Shown here piece by piece: positions 61,603 through 64,000 of a stretch of 64,000 nucleotides of DNA. Positions within the stretch are counted from its first letter, which is position 1, and each line of letters opens with the position of its first letter. A program made the position numbers and the translations under genes. The notes beneath the pieces were generated by a model that saw only the letters and a program-made list of their open reading frames with translations, was not told the origin of the DNA and made no database searches. The stretch spans positions 4,308,001-4,372,000 of the forward strand of contig NZ_SSBQ01000002.1 in the NCBI RefSeq assembly GCF_004795255.1. Reading direction: 5' to 3'. Source of the stretch: Streptomyces sp. RKND-216. GTDB lineage: Bacteria > Actinomycetota > Actinomycetes > Streptomycetales > Streptomycetaceae.

Positions 61603-62238
61603 ATGGGAGAGCACATAGTGCCCGGCACCGGCGCACGGCGGCTGGGGGTGATGGGCGGGACCTTCGACCCGATCCACCACGGCCACCTGGTCGCCGCCAG
61701 CGAGGTGGCAGCGCGGTTCGAGCTGGACGAAGTGGTGTTCGTGCCCACCGGACAGCCGTGGCAGAAGAGCCACCAGCAGGTGTCCCCGGCCGAGGACCGG
61801 TACCTGATGACGGTCATCGCCACCGCGTCCAACCCTCAGTTCTCCGTCAGCCGGATCGACATCGACCGGCCCGGCCGTACGTACACCATCGACACGCTGC
61901 GCGAGCTGCGGGCCCGGCGCCCCGAGGCGGAACTGTTCTTCATCACCGGCGCCGACGCGCTCGGCCAGATCCTCACCTGGCGGGACGCCGAGGAGCTGTT
62001 CTCCCTCGCCCACTTCATCGGCGTCACCCGGCCCGGTCACGCCCTCGCCGACCCCGGGCTGCCGGACGGCGGCGTCTCGCTGATCGAGGTGCCCGCGCTG
62101 GCCATCTCCTCGACCGACTGCCGCGCCCGCGTCGAGGCCGGCGACCCCGTCTGGTACCTGGTGCCCGACGGCGTCGTGCGCTACATCAACAAGCGGCAGT
62201 TGTACCGAGACGGGGGAGAGGAGGCGGCCGGGACGTGA
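61603..62238 (+). CDS. nadD: Nicotinate-nucleotide adenylyltransferase
   Basis: A 211-residue enzyme that joins nicotinate mononucleotide with ATP in NAD synthesis. Seen: [15 protein letters not shown] with the HxGH nucleotidyltransferase motif near 16-30, the [10 protein letters not shown] substrate loop, [11 protein letters not shown], and [10 protein letters not shown] (ISSTxxR) near 170-180. The length is typical. TAGGGT (61589-61594) sits 8 nt before the ATG, with no clear ribosome site. It overlaps the LCP-related gene by GTGA. Confidence 0.96.
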   Translation: MGEHIVPGTGARRLGVMGGTFDPIHHGHLVAASEVAARFELDEVVFVPTGQPWQKSHQQVSPAEDRYLMTVIATASNPQFSVSRIDIDRPGRTYTIDTLRELRARRPEAELFFITGADALGQILTWRDAEELFSLAHFIGVTRPGHALADPGLPDGGVSLIEVPALAISSTDCRARVEAGDPVWYLVPDGVVRYINKRQLYRDGGEEAAGT

Positions 62239-63995
62239 GCCAACCCCACGACAGCGACGACCACGGGTGGAACCCGTACGACGGGCAGCAGCCGCGGATC
62301 CTCGGATACGACGAGTACGGCCGCCCCGTCTACGCCCGGGACCCCGCCGGACAGGGCGGCGGCAGGCAGCAGACCGGCACCCAGGAGTACGGCTACGGGC
62401 AGCCGTACGACGCGGGCGCCTACGGGGGCGCCGGCCAGGGCGCCGGGACGTACGGCACCGGCGGTTACGGCACCGGGGCGTACGGCACCGGCGGTTACGA
62501 CACCGGGGCGTACGACACCGGGACCTTCGACGCCTACGACCCGTATGGCACGCAGACCGGGTCGATCCCTCCCGTGACCGATCCGTACACCGGCCAGCCG
62601 TACGGCGCCCCGGCTGCCCCGGAGAGCTTCGACCCGTACGGTCCCGCCGCCGACACCGGCACGGGGACCGTGCCCGCGCAGTCCCCGCCGCCCGCGGCGG
62701 AACGTACGGCCGCCGCACGCCGTGGCGCCGGTCCTGACGCGGACGCGTACGACACCGACCAGTTCTCGTTCGTCGAGGAGGAAGCGGAGGAGTCCGAGGA
62801 CGTCATCGACTGGCTGAAGTTCAGCGAGAGCCGCACCGAGCGCAGGGAAGAGGCCAAACGGCGCGGCCGCAACCGGAAGCGCGCGCTGGTGATCCTCCTG
62901 GTGCTGGCCCTGCTCGGCGGCGTCGGCTACCTCTGGTGGGCTGGCAAGCTGCCCGGACTCGACGGCGGCCCCGGAGCGGGCGGCCCGGCCGCCGGACAGC
63001 AGCGCGACGTGCTGGTGGTGCACCTGCGGGACCCGGACAGCGAGGCCAACGCCACGGCGCTGCTGGTCGACAACGCCACCACCGAGCAGGGCACCACCCT
63101 GCTCCTCCCGAACTCCCTCGCCGTCACCACGTCCGACGGTTCGACCACCACCCTCGGCAAGTCGGTCGAATCCGAGGGCGCCACCCCCACCCGGGACGCC
63201 CTCAGCCAGCTCCTCGGCGCCGACATCAAAGGCACCTGGCGCCTGGACACCCCCTTCCTGGAGACCCTCGTGGACGCCGTCGGCGGCGTGACCCTGGACG
63301 TCGACGCCACCGTCCGGGGTGAGAAGAAGGGCGACGACCCGCTGGTCGAGAAGGGACGGGAGCGCGAGCTGGACGGCCGCGCCGCCGTCGCCTACGCGAC
63401 CCACCGCGAGGAGGCCGAGCCCAGGACGGCCCAGCTGGAGCGCTTCGGCCAGGTGATGGAGGCCGTGCTGGACCAGATGTCCACGGACAAGGCCTCCGCC
63501 ACCAAGACGGTCGAGTCCCTCGGCCAGATCCTGGACCCGTCGCTCTCCCAGGCGTCCCTCGGCGCGTCGCTGGCCTCGCTGGCCGCGCGCGCCCAGGCCG
63601 ACGCGTACGAGACACGGGTGCTGCCCGCCGAGCCGGACGGCACGCTCAGCGCCGAGACCGGCGACGGCATGGTCAAGGACGTGCTCGGCGGCACCGTGCA
63701 GAACTCCGACCCCGACGCCGCGCCGCGCGTCTTGCTGCGCAACGCCGCGGGTGACGAGGGCGCCGACGACGCCGCGCGTGTGACGCTCGTCAACGGCGGC
63801 TTCAGCGTCGTGGGCGCCTCGGAGGCCGACGGGGCCGAGAAGACCTCGAAGGTGCTGTACGCGGAAGCCGCGCAGAAGGAGCGGGCCCAGGCGGTCGCGA
63901 AGACCCTCGGTCTCCCCGACAACGCGGTACGGAAGGGCGACGCGGCGGGCAACGCGGACGTCACCGTCGTGCTCGGCCAGGACTACGACGGCTGA
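62235..63995 (+). CDS. LytR-CpsA-Psr (LCP) related membrane protein with LytR_C-like tail
   Basis: About 586 residues; GTG start overlaps the nadD stop. Residues 1-205 are cytosolic and disordered, rich in Gly, Tyr and Pro with Y-x-T-G-x repeats. A basic patch (RRGRNRKR) precedes one membrane helix at about 217-237. The outer LCP-like domain (about 255-430) has [19 protein letters not shown] and the [20 protein letters not shown] block (first 20 residues or fewer are diagnostic in each), and a LytR_C-like domain (about 470-586) ends with [16 protein letters not shown] enzymes move wall polymers from lipid carriers to peptidoglycan. The usual early LLLGSDxR strand is replaced by [10 protein letters not shown], so catalytic Asp/Arg residues appear to be missing and the protein may be non-catalytic or regulatory. 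Confidence 0.85.
   Translation: MSQPHDSDDHGWNPYDGQQPRILGYDEYGRPVYARDPAGQGGGRQQTGTQEYGYGQPYDAGAYGGAGQGAGTYGTGGYGTGAYGTGGYDTGAYDTGTFDAYDPYGTQTGSIPPVTDPYTGQPYGAPAAPESFDPYGPAADTGTGTVPAQSPPPAAERTAAARRGAGPDADAYDTDQFSFVEEEAEESEDVIDWLKFSESRTERREEAKRRGRNRKRALVILLVLALLGGVGYLWWAGKLPGLDGGPGAGGPAAGQQRDVLVVHLRDPDSEANATALLVDNATTEQGTTLLLPNSLAVTTSDGSTTTLGKSVESEGATPTRDALSQLLGADIKGTWRLDTPFLETLVDAVGGVTLDVDATVRGEKKGDDPLVEKGRERELDGRAAVAYATHREEAEPRTAQLERFGQVMEAVLDQMSTDKASATKTVESLGQILDPSLSQASLGASLASLAARAQADAYETRVLPAEPDGTLSAETGDGMVKDVLGGTVQNSDPDAAPRVLLRNAAGDEGADDAARVTLVNGGFSVVGASEADGAEKTSKVLYAEAAQKERAQAVAKTLGLPDNAVRKGDAAGNADVTVVLGQDYDG
62451..62525 (+). repeat. Five tandem 15-bp units coding Y-(G/D)-T-G-x
   Basis: Imperfect 15-bp repeats at 62451-62465, 62466-62480, 62481-62495, 62496-62510 and 62511-62525 in the disordered N-terminus of the LCP-related protein. 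They create a Tyr-rich low-complexity stretch. Confidence 0.85.
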
Positions 63996-64000
63996 GCCGT

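Overview
The window is about 72-75% GC with strong G/C third-position bias, GTG/TTG starts and many 1-8 nt gene overlaps. Together with a proBA-nadD-LCP locus whose order matches what I recall from Streptomyces coelicolor (SCO2587-SCO2578), this points to Streptomyces or a close relative. No CRISPR array, tRNA, rRNA or insertion sequence was found.

Region 1 (1-27335) is part of an NRPS-PKS hybrid cluster that runs off the left edge. It has an acyl-CoA dehydrogenase, an FkbH-like protein and a 3-hydroxyacyl-CoA dehydrogenase, the enzymes that build hydroxymalonyl- or methoxymalonyl-type extenders on a carrier protein. It also has a stand-alone A-PCP protein and three megasynthases: KS-(AT remnant)-ACP-C-C*, C*-A-PCP-E-C-TE and C-A(Thr)-PCP-C-A(Val)-PCP-E-C. 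The unusual points are a KS protein whose AT has lost its catalytic serine, two condensation domains with broken motifs (C*), and functional C domains at the C-termini of proteins. These suggest an assembly line cut at C/A boundaries, with condensation supplied by the upstream protein.

Region 2 (27336-29463) holds a cation/proton antiporter, probably translationally coupled to an Arg-rich 25-codon leader ORF, and a small convergent DUF1905 gene. A roughly 400 bp upstream region of the next operon follows.

Region 3 (29464-45475) is a tightly coupled six-gene operon for a PUFA-synthase or heterocyst-glycolipid-like iterative PKS. Its parts are a giant PKS (NMO-NMO-KS-AT-ACP-ACP-KR), a second PKS (KS-AT-DH-PPTase), a free ACP, an alpha/beta hydrolase, a GT1 glycosyltransferase and an ABC exporter. 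The enzymes imply a largely reduced or partly unsaturated polyketide or fatty chain that is released, glycosylated and exported. The two ACPs are a near-perfect recent DNA duplication with codon use unlike the rest of the gene.

Region 4 (45476-52292) carries a secreted SGNH lipase, htpG, selA and selB. Region 5 (52305-63995) is housekeeping: a membrane-anchored CDP-glycerol glycerophosphotransferase-like protein, proB, a small conserved protein, proA, two single-TM proteins sharing an N-terminal motif, an M48 metalloprotease, a tiny membrane protein, nadD and an LCP-related protein. No pathway regulator, MbtH protein or stand-alone PPTase gene lies in the window, so those functions for region 1 must be encoded elsewhere.
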